The notes beneath the pieces were generated by a model. The model was given only the letters and a program-made list of their open reading frames with translations. It had not been told where the DNA came from and made no database searches. Source: Datnioides undecimradiatus (Eukaryota; Chordata; Actinopteri; Lobotiformes; Datnioididae). From it: DNA of 64,000 bases. Both the position numbers and the translations under genes were made by a program. Every line of letters begins with the position of its first letter. Positions within the stretch are counted from its first letter, which is position 1. The stretch spans positions 1,738,501 through 1,802,500 of the forward strand of contig WARS01000033.1 in NCBI GenBank assembly GCA_008933995.1, given 5' to 3'. Below, piece after piece: positions 51,201 to 59,901 of this stretch.

Positions 51201-52461
51201 GAAAAATTGTTATTTTGACTCATGACATTTTGACAATAGGCTGAGAGGCTGATCCTTTATGGCGCTTTGTCTGCCTCTGCTGGCGTCAAGCAGGAACTGC
51301 AACCATATACTGTGGCATTCTCTCCTCCGTCGTCCTCAACCCACAGCTGTCTCTGGCCTGTTCATAACCACTCACATTTTATATTACAGGCATGTAAACT
51401 ATGCAGCAATACTTCACCATGTAAACAATCATGATTTCAATTGCATCTCTGGCCCAAGAGCAAAGTGTTTTAGGAGAAACATCACGATTAATATTTATAA
51501 TTTAATTACTTTTAAATGATTATATTTACATTTTATGGCTAGTAGTTTAATTATTGTAATTTATGATTAGAATTACTTATGATATATGTTGATGTTTTCT
51601 GTTACTTATACATATGTGTTACAGCAGATAGTAAACACTGTGCATCAGGCTTGTTTTGCCTTTAATATTCCCACTATTAAATACCTCCACACTGTCAATA
51701 GCATGACACTGTGAGATTGTGTTGCATTGTGCTGGAATGCCATGCAAAGTCACTGTAGATGTACAAAGAGAGTTACGTGTGACTCATGACTGTGGATGAA
51801 ATAGGTGGATGAATATGTGTCAGTACATCCAAACAGTCGTGTCTGACGTTCTAACACACTCACAGATGATCAGGTCAGAACAGCACTGCTGTGGGTAATG
51901 TGGTAACAGCCTGCAGCTTTAAAGTGAGTCATATTTTGTGTGTGTGAGCAGGTGTGTGAGAAGGAGAAGTTGCTGACGGAGAGGAACCAGCTGAAGGCGT
52001 GTATGGGTGAGCTCTGGGAGAACTTCTCCTGCCTGTCGCAGGAGGTGTGCAGGGACGTCCAGCTGAGCCCCGAGCAGGCCCAGTCTTTACACCACTACTG
52101 CCCCGTGCTGCGGCCCGCCAACTCCACTGCCGGCAACAACGCTGCCCACCAGCCCAAGCCTGCCCCCAGCCCCGCCACCAACGCCGCCACCACCACCACC
52201 AGCATCGACCTCACCACCCACTCGGGCTCTGCCACGCCGGAGCCCAGCTTCCATGGGTCGCCCGGCCCCTCCGAGAGCGAGCCCGACTCGGCCGTCAGAA
52301 ACGGGGCGGACAAAGATATGGACGGCCAAGACGCCAGCTTGTACACAAAGTCAGGGCTGTCCGTGGCAAAATCCAACCAGACGGTAACAGTGGATTTCTG
52401 CCAGGAAATGACTGAGAAATGTACAACTGACGAGCAGCCAAGGAAGGACTGCACTAAGTAG
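27613..52461 (+). CDS. bach2: bach2, BTB and CNC homology transcription repressor (four coding exons)
   Basis: The coding sequence joins 27613-27855, 39567-41066, 50203-50409 and 51952-52461. All junctions are GT-AG and phase 0, giving 819 residues against about 841 in human BACH2 (remembered). In order it has a BTB dimerisation domain (about residues 10-130), a long Ser/Pro-rich middle, a CNC bZIP (about 600-670) and a conserved C-terminal tail. From family knowledge, BACH2 pairs with small MAF proteins, binds MARE/AP-1-like sites and represses transcription in the nucleus; it controls lymphocyte differentiation and responds to heme through Cys-Pro motifs. Cys-Pro pairs are seen at Cys214, 342, 469, 476 and 700. 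SUMO-type Psi-K-x-E sites are at Lys265 (IKVE) and Lys549 (IKCE). The 469/476 pair sits in CPVPIKVCP, which is identical to my memory of human and separates this gene from BACH1. I cannot tell whether it is the a or b teleost paralogue. The 5' UTR exons and promoter were not located. Confidence 0.97.
29345..29361. repeat. (CA)n microsatellite
   Basis: A short pure CA run in the first large bach2 intron. Confidence 0.75.
30120..30240. repeat. degenerate ACTTGAGTAAAAGT-type teleost repeat fragment
   Basis: TGACGGAAGCAGCACTGAAT, TTAAGTAAAAGTATATAATG and AAACTACTTGTAATGCAGGA appear in the order expected for the common fish repeat whose other half may be seen at the right end of the window. Similar TTTACTTGAGTAAAGGAGTA is at about 1317-1336. 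Confidence 0.4.
30262..30331. repeat. compound (TA)n-(CA)n-(TA)n-(CA)n-(TA)n microsatellite
   Basis: Alternating blocks of TA and CA about 70 bases long, next to a degenerate interspersed repeat. Confidence 0.92.
32768..32791. repeat. (GA)n microsatellite
   Basis: A pure GA run of about 12 units. Confidence 0.88.
34357..34371. promoter_or_regulatory. perfect octamer ATTTGCAT in a POU-type composite site
   Basis: ATTTGCATAAATTAG joins the POU octamer to a homeodomain-like AAATTA half. The surrounding 34300-34375 has the low-repeat, motif-dense look of conserved noncoding DNA. Two other perfect octamers lie at 11589-11596 and 11693-11700. Confidence 0.35.
35082..35098. repeat. short (CCGG)n run
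   Basis: GCCGGCCGGCCGGCCGC is a short self-complementary CpG-containing run within otherwise moderate-GC intron sequence. Confidence 0.7.
36122..36241. repeat. two adjacent long (CA)n microsatellites
   Basis: CA runs of about 42 and 43 bases (36122-36163 and 36199-36241) are separated by about 35 bases that include CCCACCCACCCAC. They produce the long His/Thr and Val/Cys spurious frames here. Confidence 0.93.
39567..41066 (+). CDS. bach2: bach2 coding exon 2 (end of BTB domain, regulatory middle region)
   Basis: The exon starts after TTTTTTGCAG at 39566 and ends before GTGAGT at 41067; its 1500 bases are exactly 500 codons (residues 82-581). It opens with [20 protein letters not shown], completing the BTB fold. 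Next come an acidic linker, a SUMO-type IKVEP site at Lys265, the block [10 protein letters not shown], the block [18 protein letters not shown], the paired Cys-Pro motifs at 469/476 with a Ser-rich [16 protein letters not shown] stretch, and [18 protein letters not shown] just before the bZIP. This is the large central exon expected for the family. Residue 214 lies in RCPKYRKYQ, where I remember human having no Cys-Pro. Reading on past the donor is open for about 35 more codons, so intron retention would give a bZIP-less product; this is a shadow, not evidence for an isoform. Confidence 0.97.
41361..41383. repeat. poly(T) run of 23
   Basis: An uninterrupted T run. The adjacent sequence on the minus strand is not recognisable as a retrocopy, so it may be a simple homopolymer. 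Confidence 0.85.
42512..42528. promoter_or_regulatory. X-box-like RFX site next to an inverted CCAAT box
   Basis: GTTGCCATGGTGATTGG contains GTTGCCATGG, close to the palindromic RFX X-box, directly joined to ATTGG (CCAAT on the other strand). It lies in a bach2 intron within locally unique sequence. Confidence 0.4.
45482..45502. repeat. (GT)n microsatellite
   Basis: A pure GT run of about ten units in the second large bach2 intron. Confidence 0.85.
46697..46813 (+). repeat. fragment of the same teleost repeat (forward)
   Basis: GTTTTGAGAAATAGGTTTAC, then a degenerate middle, then GTTGGCCTAGCTTAGCACAT match blocks of the same family. It forms an oppositely oriented pair with the copy at 47094-47145. 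Confidence 0.6.
47094..47145 (-). repeat. fragment of the same teleost repeat (reverse)
   Basis: TAGCTGTTTAACTCTATTTC and CAGTCTCTATGCTAAGCTAG correspond to the reverse complement of the family core. It sits about 280 bases from the forward fragment at 46697-46813. Confidence 0.6.
50203..50409 (+). CDS. bach2: bach2 coding exon 3 (CNC motif, basic region, first half of leucine zipper)
   Basis: An acceptor ending CTGTTCCAG at 50202 and a GTGAGT donor at 50410 bound 69 codons (residues 582-650). It encodes [18 protein letters not shown], then the CNC segment [16 protein letters not shown], then the basic region [19 protein letters not shown] at about 620-638, which contacts DNA. The zipper leucines at 643 and 650 are encoded here, and 657 and 664 by the next exon, all seven residues apart, so the intron cuts the zipper in half. 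The DNA-contacting Asn, Ala, Ala, Cys and Arg residues of the bZIP signature are all intact. Confidence 0.97.
50410..51951 (+). other. bach2: bach2 intron between coding exons 3 and 4 (1,542 bases)
   Basis: It is bounded by GTGAGT and GTGAGCAG and splits the leucine zipper after Leu650. The second half is AT-rich (about 51470-51600). I see no repeat, RNA gene or extra exon in it. Confidence 0.92.
51952..52461 (+). CDS. bach2: bach2 coding exon 4 (second half of leucine zipper, C-terminal tail, stop)
   Basis: The exon follows a GTGAGCAG acceptor in a TG-rich tract and runs to TAG at 52459-52461 (residues 651-819). It starts [18 protein letters not shown], finishing the zipper at Leu657 and Leu664, then has a conserved [12 protein letters not shown] block and Cys-Pro at 700 (HYCPVLRP). 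The next roughly 50 residues are an Ala/Pro/Thr-rich tract that is very GC-rich and unlike human in detail. The tail [19 protein letters not shown] is nearly identical to my memory of human BACH2, where this end carries cytoplasmic localisation and export signals. The last residues are RKDCTK rather than the remembered human RKDYT. Confidence 0.96.
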   Translation: MCEKEKLLTERNQLKACMGELWENFSCLSQEVCRDVQLSPEQAQSLHHYCPVLRPANSTAGNNAAHQPKPAPSPATNAATTTTSIDLTTHSGSATPEPSFHGSPGPSESEPDSAVRNGADKDMDGQDASLYTKSGLSVAKSNQTVTVDFCQEMTEKCTTDEQPRKDCTK

Positions 52462-52859
52462 TGGTGGTTCTCTGTGTTGTTGTTTTGGATGTTGGTTTTT
52501 TTTATTATTTAATTTTACTCTTCTGACAAACCCTCTCTCGGGGTTGTTGAGACGGTCAGCCTCCGCCAGTGTTCACTGAAAAACAAGCTTTGTTTGTATT
52601 TATGTCGTTTTGTGCTGGTTTTTTCTTTTTTTTTTTTTGGTTTTGTCTTTTTTTTTTTTCGAACGGTTGACACTAAAGTTGTCTTAACAGCAGCAATACT
52701 GTTCTCCAGGTATTCTCCTCTTACCATGACAGAGTGGGAACTTCTCACCAAACCCTTACAATGGTGCTATACTCGGCCCGGCAGCAACCTCCACAGTGGA
52801 GACTCTGTTCTTCATGTGTCACTCATCACGACTCAAAGTTGAACCTCATCGGACCTAAA

Positions 52860-53030
52860 CAGCAGCTCTCTTTGTCTCTCTGTGTACCAACAGTATCTCT
52901 GTTCCTGCCTTTCTCTCTCACATTTGCTCTTCTCCCTCTCCCACTCTGTCTCTATCAATCTTCTCTACCTCTCTCTGTCTCTCTCTCCCTCCCTCCCTCT
53001 CCGCCTGTGGTTCTCTCCTCTCGCTAGATC
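52860..53030 (+). repeat. C/T-rich low-complexity tract in the bach2 3' UTR
   Basis: About 170 bases dominated by CTCT and CCTCC motifs (for example TCTCTCTCCCTCCCTCCCTC). In RNA this is a polypyrimidine tract. Confidence 0.75.
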
Positions 53031-53596
53031 TCAGTGGCCCTTTTCGTCACAGCAACTCAAACTCAGGAAAAGAAAAAAAAATCCTCTGAATGTTCAACCT
53101 AGTTCATGAAAAATGAGAATACAGCTTCTGTACACGAGGAAGTTACGATGCAGTTAGACTGTAAAATGTTCATATGCAAAAATGTCTTCAAGCGTCTCGC
53201 ATTTGTATCTCTGCACAGGAGAACTTTGTACAGGCTGTAACCGAAAACATTCCTCCTTTGCCTTCCTCAGCACTGAATTGAAAGGAAAACAAAAGTCTTT
53301 GCGGGCGGTTAAATGGCTATTTTTATTTCCCACTCATCAGCAATACCATTGTATTTGGATGTTGTAATGGTGACTTTCAAGTGCTTGTTTGGCAGAAATG
53401 TATATAGTATGGAGCATGATGACTGTAACAGTGATTTTGTACAGGTAGAGGCTTAGTTGTTTCTTTTTCACCGGGGTTATATCAAGCACCTTTTTGCTAA
53501 GGGAAGAATCTTTGCTTTTGCTGTTTCCTGTCCTGCCTAACGAATGCTCCCCATCGCGGCGGGTGTTCTTATACTCAGGAAATCAGCTCGATACAC

Positions 53597-53656
53597 ACGT
53601 AGACACACACATACAGTACATACAGACACACGCGTCAACACACACACACACACACG
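53597..53656. repeat. (CA)n-rich tract
   Basis: Imperfect CA repeats with a pure run near 53638-53655, inside the presumed bach2 3' UTR. Confidence 0.75.
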
Positions 53657-53968
53657 TGTAGAATTTTGAGCCCCATGCATGTATAAAGGTTAGACATTCA
53701 AGGCGTGTTCTTCGCGCGCGGCTCAGGCCAGCTCCCCTCCACCTTTGACTCCTCTTTAAATGTGAAGAAAAGAGTTCTGTCTTGTGTTTTTGTTTCGGAG
53801 GAAACCTTATTTCTCATCAGTATTTAAAGACGCTCTTTGTGTACACTCCTGCAGACACACTTTAGGTTTCCCCAGCGTTGCCGTTTGATGTTCAGGGAGA
53901 GAACAAAGAGCGCAACCAACATCTGGGTGACAGATACTTTCATTTCTTTTCACGCTGATCCTGGATGA

Positions 53969-53974
53969 AATAAA
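53969..53974 (+). promoter_or_regulatory. candidate proximal poly(A) signal of bach2
   Basis: AATAAA lies 1.5 kb after the stop codon. The following 40 bases are A-rich with only weak GT content, so use is uncertain. Confidence 0.3.
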
Positions 53975-54563
53975 ACACCTTTTCAACTAGAAGAAAAGAA
54001 AAATGACCTGATTCAGGCACTTTGTTTCGCGGCCCCAAGCGCTCAGAGCCATTTAGCACTTCAATGAGGGTCTTCGTCTTTGTTTCAGACCCCTTAAAAG
54101 TCTGGGACGGGAGCACTTAAATTGGCACTTCAAGAAGAAACAACTTGTTGACATGACGATGAATATACACATGAAAATATCTCTATGAAGACGACGTATC
54201 TGAAACCTAAACGCAAAAAGAAGCTAACGTTTTAGTTTAAGATTGTTCACACCTTATATTTGTATTTCTTTAGGAATTGAATAAGCTAATTCAGATTTCA
54301 TTTGACGTGAAAACAGTGTATGTGTTGTCCAAATGATTAAGTAACAATCATATAAGATAGTAACACGTTTGCCCTAATTGTGCATTTGTTTGAACATCCT
54401 ACTTTGTGATGTGCATGCATGCTGCCTATAGCTATAAGCCTAGTTAGTTTGTCTAGCTTCTGTTTGCCTCGTAAGTTCTCTCTGGAGCAGTCTGCTTTTA
54501 AAATGCTATTTTTTAAATTTCTATGTATAAACAAGCTGAATTATGTCAACCCTCACTGGAAGT

Positions 54564-54587
54564 CGGCTCTGCGCACAAGCAGAGCCG
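54564..54587 (+). other. perfect 9-bp hairpin in the presumed bach2 3' UTR
   Basis: CGGCTCTGC and GCAGAGCCG are exact inverted repeats around a six-base loop (GCACAA). In RNA this would fold into a GC-rich stem. It could be a protein-binding or stability element; no known family was recognised. Confidence 0.5.
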
Positions 54588-55885
54588 CACTCTAGGACGA
54601 AGGTTGAGTTGAATTGGAATGTTCCTCGATGCTCTTTAAAGCCCCAATCCTGAACGGCACTCCATGTTAGCGTTCTGTTACGGAGCATCTCTTCATGAAA
54701 AGAGACACGTGTCCCTGAAGTTTGCTATCCCCACCCAAGACAAATCAGTATCTACAACTGCAGCACTGTTAAAAATGCAAACCCTTTGTGATTTTAACAA
54801 AGCGACACAGCAAAGAGCTGCTGGTTTCTCCTCCGTCATCGTGACATCCACCCACTCCCTCCTCTGATGTCTAATCTCCGCTGATCTCGGCGGCCTGGAA
54901 CATTTTTTCTGTCTTCCTCCTCTGTGGTGACTTATGGGAAATGATGTTTTTTTTAAGGCCGCTTACATTTACCATCTGTTTCTGTGCTAACGTGAACCAC
55001 ACAGCATACTGTTAACCTTGGTTATGGACATGTAGCATTCAGTGTCACAGAGAGCTTCAGGTTGTAACACTAGAGTTTATCTTCATTTGAGCAAAGATCA
55101 AACATCTGAAACACTCATATAGGATTGATTCTACCTACACAGAGGTTTATGATGAAAGGGCTTTAGCTTTGACAAGCAAACTGTAAGGTGTACCACTAAA
55201 TGTCCTATTTTGGGGTCAAACCTTATTAAAAAGGTGAAAATGTAACTGCCGCTACACCCTTTTGATGACATCATATCTAAGTTTTGAAGGTAGTCCGACA
55301 CAAGGCGAAATATTAACCAGTCCATCGACTGCAGACTCTCTCTGTCTGCACAGTGAAATCTGTGGTAAAGTATTGCTAAAAACCATCATCATAACCAAGC
55401 TGCAGAGTATGTTTTGTGGTTCACGTGCGGCCTTTAGCCTAGTTTACTTTGTTAAACTCACAAAGGTCCAGCTCCTAACGGAACGTGCTGGTAAACACTG
55501 AGTTACCTTTAAATGTGGATAGTGAAACTTCATAAAGACACGTATTGGTCAAATGTGGGCGCCATTAATCTGGCTCTCCCACTCAACTTTGGGTATTTTT
55601 GAAATGTGTGACAGGCTGAAACATGGCGGTCCATTAACCTGTTCCAACCTTCTGTTTTATGTGAGTATTTGGCCAGCGGTCTGGGATTGGGGCTTTAAAG
55701 TCTGGATGAAATGTTTCGAAGTTCTTCCCCTGATTTTAACTGATGTAAATTTTAGATGTAGTTTGAAATATGATCTCACATGTGAGAGTGTTTCTGTTAT
55801 ACAGCCGAACAGAGTAAGTGTATTTTATAAACCCGTCTTTGAATTGTTAAAAGACTGGTCCCGACTTTGTAGAGTACATAGACCC

Positions 55886-55952
55886 ACACGCGCGCAAACA
55901 CATGCACACATACACGTACATTCACACAGCACACACACACACACACACACAG
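55886..55952. repeat. (CA)n-rich tract
   Basis: Imperfect CA repeats ending in a pure run of about 22 bases near 55930-55951. Confidence 0.8.
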
Positions 55953-56574
55953 TACATAGGTTATGGCACAGCCTGAGTGCGGAGTAGTAGTGGTTCAGAC
56001 CTTTTTTTTCCTATTTGTGCTCTTTTCATTCTCGTACACATATTTACTGAAGCAAAACAGTATTTACCCACGTGGAGCCTTTACCAGGTTCAAGCCAGCA
56101 AACCGAAGTGGAAAACATCGACATCACAGAAGCTTCTTTTCTGCAAACATTATGCAACTCACTTTCTGCTCATGTACCTTTTTTCGTTTGCTCGATCTTA
56201 AACTGAGGAAGCCTGGTGTTGCGTTGGAGAGCGCTGACTGACTCTGTGTGTTTCTGCTTGGAGGAAATGAATTCATGAAGTTTGTGTCGTAGCAAAACTG
56301 GTGTAACAAAGGCCCCTCTGTGTGTTTTCACATGTCCTAACAGTACTACAGTTCACATTCTTCATGTTGCAGAGCCGAATTTCTGTTAAACCCGTTGAAT
56401 GTTAATAATTCAACTTAACAAACCTTTAGACTCCTATGAAGCTAAGATGATGAGATGATACAACAAGCCGAGGCCCCTGAAGCACACTCTCCAGTCAGTA
56501 AAGCTTTTTGTCCAGACATCTAAGCTCTTTGAGTCTTGCTGCATGCTTCAACACAACAGATCCACTGTTGTTTA

Positions 56575-56900
56575 AGGGGTCAGTTCACTCAAATTACAAA
56601 AAGCAAATGAGCAAAAATAAAAACTGAACTCACTGCGGGGAACATTAAACCTTTTTGTTGCAGCATTTCTGCATGCGCACAGCGCTGGTGCTGGTGCTCG
56701 CATCAACTCTCTTTGAAGGACTAGTTATATATTTGGTTGTTCCAAATGAAATCTGAATTCCATTCACCTCCGCTGCAACAGGGTGATGGCAGAGATCAAA
56801 ACAATCTCAAAACAATCTAAAACGTGAATCAAACCATGTCCATGAGTAGAATGGAGGAGAGTTAAAATGTGTTTTTTGACATATGGGTGAACTGACCCTT
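56575..56900. mobile_element. nonautonomous inverted-repeat DNA element (MITE-like, TA-flanked)
   Basis: The left end AGGGGTCAGTTCACTCA and the reverse complement of the right end AAGGGTCAGTTCACCCA match in nearly all positions. A TA dinucleotide lies directly outside each end (56573-56574 and 56901-56902), as in Tc1/mariner-type target duplication. The 326-base element has no transposase. Similar GTCAGTTCAC-type ends are familiar from many teleost genomes (memory). Confidence 0.75.
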
Positions 56901-57039
56901 TAGTGTCTCAGGGTGCCAAGCATTTGAACCTGCTCTCTATATCACTCTGAAGCAGACTTCTTTTTCTTTTTTTTTTTTAACTTGCTTTGAATGAGAGTCA
57001 AACGAAACACCCCTGAAAACGAATCGTCAATATTACTTA

Positions 57040-57323
57040 AAGCTGCACTAATTGATTTTTGGCCACTTGGGGGCGGCAGAACAAGCTGCAAACACGTCAT
57101 GCGCGCGTGGAAGCTTTTGGTGGCCAACATACAAATGAACAGCCGGCCGCTCACGCATGGAGCAGAGAGAGGGAGGGGGTGTTTGTGTCCACTCTTCACG
57201 CCTCTTTTCACTCAAACACCTCATTAAAAATCTCTCTTTAAAACCAAAAACAAGATATTTATCTCACATTACACATACTCATCTGATCCATTGATCATAT
57301 AAAGATATTGATTAGTGCAGCTT
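57040..57323. mobile_element. nonautonomous inverted-repeat DNA element (MITE-like, TA-flanked)
   Basis: The left end AAGCTGCACTAATTGAT and the reverse complement of the right end AAGCTGCACTAATCAAT are inverted repeats, with TA outside both (57038-57039 and 57324-57325). The 284-base body contains GGCCACTTGGGGGCGGCAG and a GA-rich stretch but no coding capacity. It belongs to a different family from the element 140 bases to its left. Confidence 0.78.
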
Positions 57324-57739
57324 TACTAATGCAATGGTAATAATTCTATGCATTGTGCACTTCAAATGGGTTTAAGAATTGGATTCTTAGATATGACGAC
57401 TCCTCAAGGTTACTTCGTGCAGGCCAAACTCTTTTGAAGGCCATCACAGCAGATTTACGTGAACTATTACGCTGCCGCTGTAACTCTGTAATTGAATGCT
57501 TTGCTGTGGATTTGTCATGTTCAGTTAAACTCTTTTTGTTGTTTTTTTTTTTTTCTTTTTGTTGCTGCTTCTCTGAAACAAACACTGGCTTTTCAACTCC
57601 AAAGGTTGTTCTATGAAAGAATATGAACAAAATCATGCCTTTCTCACAGATTCCTCAACTTTTATTGAAAAAAAAAAATCTGGTATCCTGGTTGAAAGCG
57701 CAGGCTGAGATCATTGAGTAAAATATAGAAAAATGGAAA

Positions 57740-57964
57740 ATGTTTACAAATAGGTGTCATGTCATGTTTGATCAATTTTTGCCATGTAAAATTGATGCTT
57801 GGTTCAATTGGACTGGTTCTTGGTGTAAAGAGACAAAGAATGAGTTTCCTCACCTTGTCTTTAATCCAACTTTTGGGATGGGTCAGCATTACATGGATAC
57901 AAGTGCACCTCCGATATTTGCCTTAGAACTTGCAGAGGCCATAGTTCACATTCAAGTGAAGTGA
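57740..57964 (+). other. unexplained open frame with a consensus splice donor at its end
   Basis: A 74-codon frame contains segments such as FDQFLPCKIDAWFNWTGSW and MGQHYMDTSAPPIFALELAE, with three Trp and a mixed composition that is less repetitive than the other short frames nearby. Its end overlaps a good donor (GAA|GTGAGT at 57961) and a weak acceptor-like TAG lies at 57751-57753. If spliced, its phase would be compatible with the exon-like stretch at 63239, but one in three random pairs would match. I recognise no family. It lies in AT-rich DNA downstream of bach2 and may be chance. Confidence 0.15.
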
Positions 57965-58442
57965 GTGTATGCAGGGGCCTGGGCCCCCATCCCTGAGTCA
58001 CCAGTGCGGACTTTCTCACACTTATCTACCTGTGAAATCCTTCATACCTCTCATAACTGGTCAATGACTGTATCAGCAAACTGCATCAGGTGTTTTTTCT
58101 ACATGCTTTTTACACAGATTATATGGATTATTGTATTAGTAGATTTTGGTGCATCATTTTTAATGTAATAGCTCTTAAGCTTGTAGTTCAAGTTGTTTTT
58201 TTCTTTCATTTTTCTAGATGATTGTTTTGTGTTAATATTGTCAATTTGAAATAGCTGTTATTTGCTTATTCTCTACTAAGAGTTCTTACCTTTATAATTT
58301 TTAAATGCTACATGACCCTAATTAATTAAAATGACTTAATTACCATTGTAAATACGGTATTGTGCAAACCCCATTTTCATTCATTTCAATTGCTAGTGTT
58401 CTATAAATTACTTTTTTGTCTAGACACCATTTCTCTTTATGA

Positions 58443-58448
58443 AATAAA
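58443..58448 (+). promoter_or_regulatory. candidate distal poly(A) signal of bach2
   Basis: AATAAA is followed within about 20-45 bases by a G/T-rich stretch (CGGTGTTTGCTGGATGTTTT), the usual layout of a cleavage site with a downstream element. It comes just before the LTR-like element and well before the end of gja10 on the other strand. Confidence 0.4.
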
Positions 58449-58575
58449 GAAATGTGCATATCATGTTCGGTGTTTGCTGGATGTTTTTGCAAAGCCATGA
58501 CAAAATGGTCAGTTTTTAGACACATTTGTAATCTTTATGGGAACTTGGAGCAGCAGGACAAGCTACAAACACAAC

Positions 58576-58931
58576 TGTTACAACCCCAGGGTCATAGCTT
58601 GACCATTTCTGTGAAAGCATGTATGTTTTAATCGTGATCTCTAAGTGTCTGATTGCTTGCACCTGAGTCTGGTTAATTGACTGAGGGGAGGACCAACGGT
58701 GGGGATGGTTCCTAGGAGCTGATTGGCTCCAGCCTTCCAAGCTTCCCCCATAAAGGCCGGCTTCCACCAGTTCCTGGGGACTCTCCTCTCTCCACTTCCA
58801 CCCAGACTGTTAGCATGCTTCTTTCTTTGAAACGTGTTTTTAAAGAATAAATCCAACTTGGCATGCAACTTTACAACTGGTTTGAACGCTCATAAAGCTG
58901 ATATGGTGACTGTACAGACAGTTGCCTAACA
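58576..58931 (+). mobile_element. possible solo LTR of a Ty3/Gypsy-like retroelement (fossil)
   Basis: The stretch begins TGTTACAACCCCAGGGTCAT and ends near CCTAACA. It holds, in promoter order, a CCAAT-type GATTGGCT (about 58722), a TATA-like CATAAAGG (about 58750) and AATAAA (58846), the U3-R-U5 order expected of an LTR. No internal region, primer-binding site or second LTR is next to it, so it would be a solo LTR. No clear flanking duplication was found, so the ends are approximate and the insertion is probably old. Confidence 0.4.
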
Positions 58932-59862
58932 CATCCAACAGAGCAACAGTAGTATTCTTTGGAGTTGTGTTCGGTTGATGGAAACAAATATCAAGCTGCT
59001 CACTAGTTTTTCAGCAATCTTTATATTTAAGTAGACTTTTGCCCATGAGGTTATATATCTGCTTTTGTTCTGTTTTTCGCTCAGTACATCCACAGAAAGT
59101 CTTAAAGCTCTGGACACAGTAACTGTTTCTAACTGCAGGCAGTTCCGGTCAGAGGCCGGCCAACTGGCTGACATCAGCAATATTTCAGGCTAAGCAACAT
59201 ACCACTCAGACAAAACAGTCTGGTCCTGCTGAAGAGGGAAAAGTGTTTAATAGAAAAAAAACCAATGCAACAAGAGAAACATTCACAGTGAAAGCTTAAA
59301 TTTATCAGACATATTCAGAAACAATATCAGGCTACTCTCGGTCGAAACAAAATGTTGAAAAGGAAGAGCCCTTTTTTCTCCAGCTCATTCTGTGAGATAG
59401 ATCATAAACACAGGTTTAGAGAGTCCTCTCATCTTTTTTGTGGTTTGCCAATTCCACAAGCTTCAATTACAATCTTCAGGCAAATATTGTTGCAACTGGT
59501 TTTTGGTCTCATTTTATGGGCTGTCACATATGCTTTGAGTCAAATACAATTTTGATTCAGATTGGTTTATGGTCTCTAAAAATACCCACCAGCCTTCATA
59601 GCTGGTAATCAGATGCTGGAGATATCATTTGCACAGTACATGAAGTAAATTATTAAGTGTGCTCTGCCTGTGGAATGTCGTGTTATCATATCTGAACTGA
59701 AGTTCATGTTCATGCACAATACATACTGTATAAACATACTGTGAAACACAAAGTTAAAGTTGAGAGACAGGATGAGATTCGCTTCACATTCAGGATCCCT
59801 CGGCCCCTTTAGAACTCCCATATGCCTCTAGCTTTGTCGCCAAACATCATTTTCTTTCACAT
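58932..59862. other. intergenic or gja10 3' UTR sequence
   Basis: It lies between the LTR-like element and the gja10 stop. On the minus strand this would be the gja10 3' UTR; an ATTAAA variant poly(A) signal occurs at 59246-59251 (minus strand), about 610 bases after the stop. No other gene is seen. Confidence 0.4.
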
Positions 59863-59901
59863 TTACTTTTTCATGATGGAAGACAGCTCCAGAATCATGC
59901 T
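59863..59901 (-). CDS. gja10: gja10 terminal coding exon, 12 codons ([12 protein letters not shown])
   Basis: On the minus strand a GTCTTTCAG acceptor ends at 59902 and is followed in phase 0 by 12 codons, [12 protein letters not shown], then TAA at 59865-59863. This resembles the remembered human GJA10 tail segment (IMELSQELF) that follows the same TSM/MSM junction, and I recall that the mouse Cx57 coding region is interrupted by an intron near its end. The implied intron is 1408 bases and holds a common interspersed repeat, consistent with noncoding DNA. The exon is too short to stand out by itself, so the call rests on the donor, the acceptor, phase agreement and tail similarity. Confidence 0.7.
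   Translation of the reverse strand, partial: SMILELSSIMKK

Larger units (their letters stand above)
52462..58448 (+). other. bach2: bach2 3' UTR and downstream flank (extent uncertain)
   Basis: After the TAG come a T-rich stretch (52615-52660), a long C/T-rich tract (52860-53030), a short perfect hairpin (54564-54587) and many ATTTA-like motifs, all typical of a long vertebrate 3' UTR. A first AATAAA is at 53969 and a distal one at 58443 with GU-rich sequence after it. Mammalian BACH2 has a 3' UTR of several kilobases (remembered), so the distal site is plausible, but transcript extent cannot be read from DNA alone. Confidence 0.5.

Noticed and set aside
52087-52454. Open frames opposite or shifted within bach2 exon 4
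   Set aside because: They are shadows of the GC-rich Ala/Pro/Thr coding stretch.
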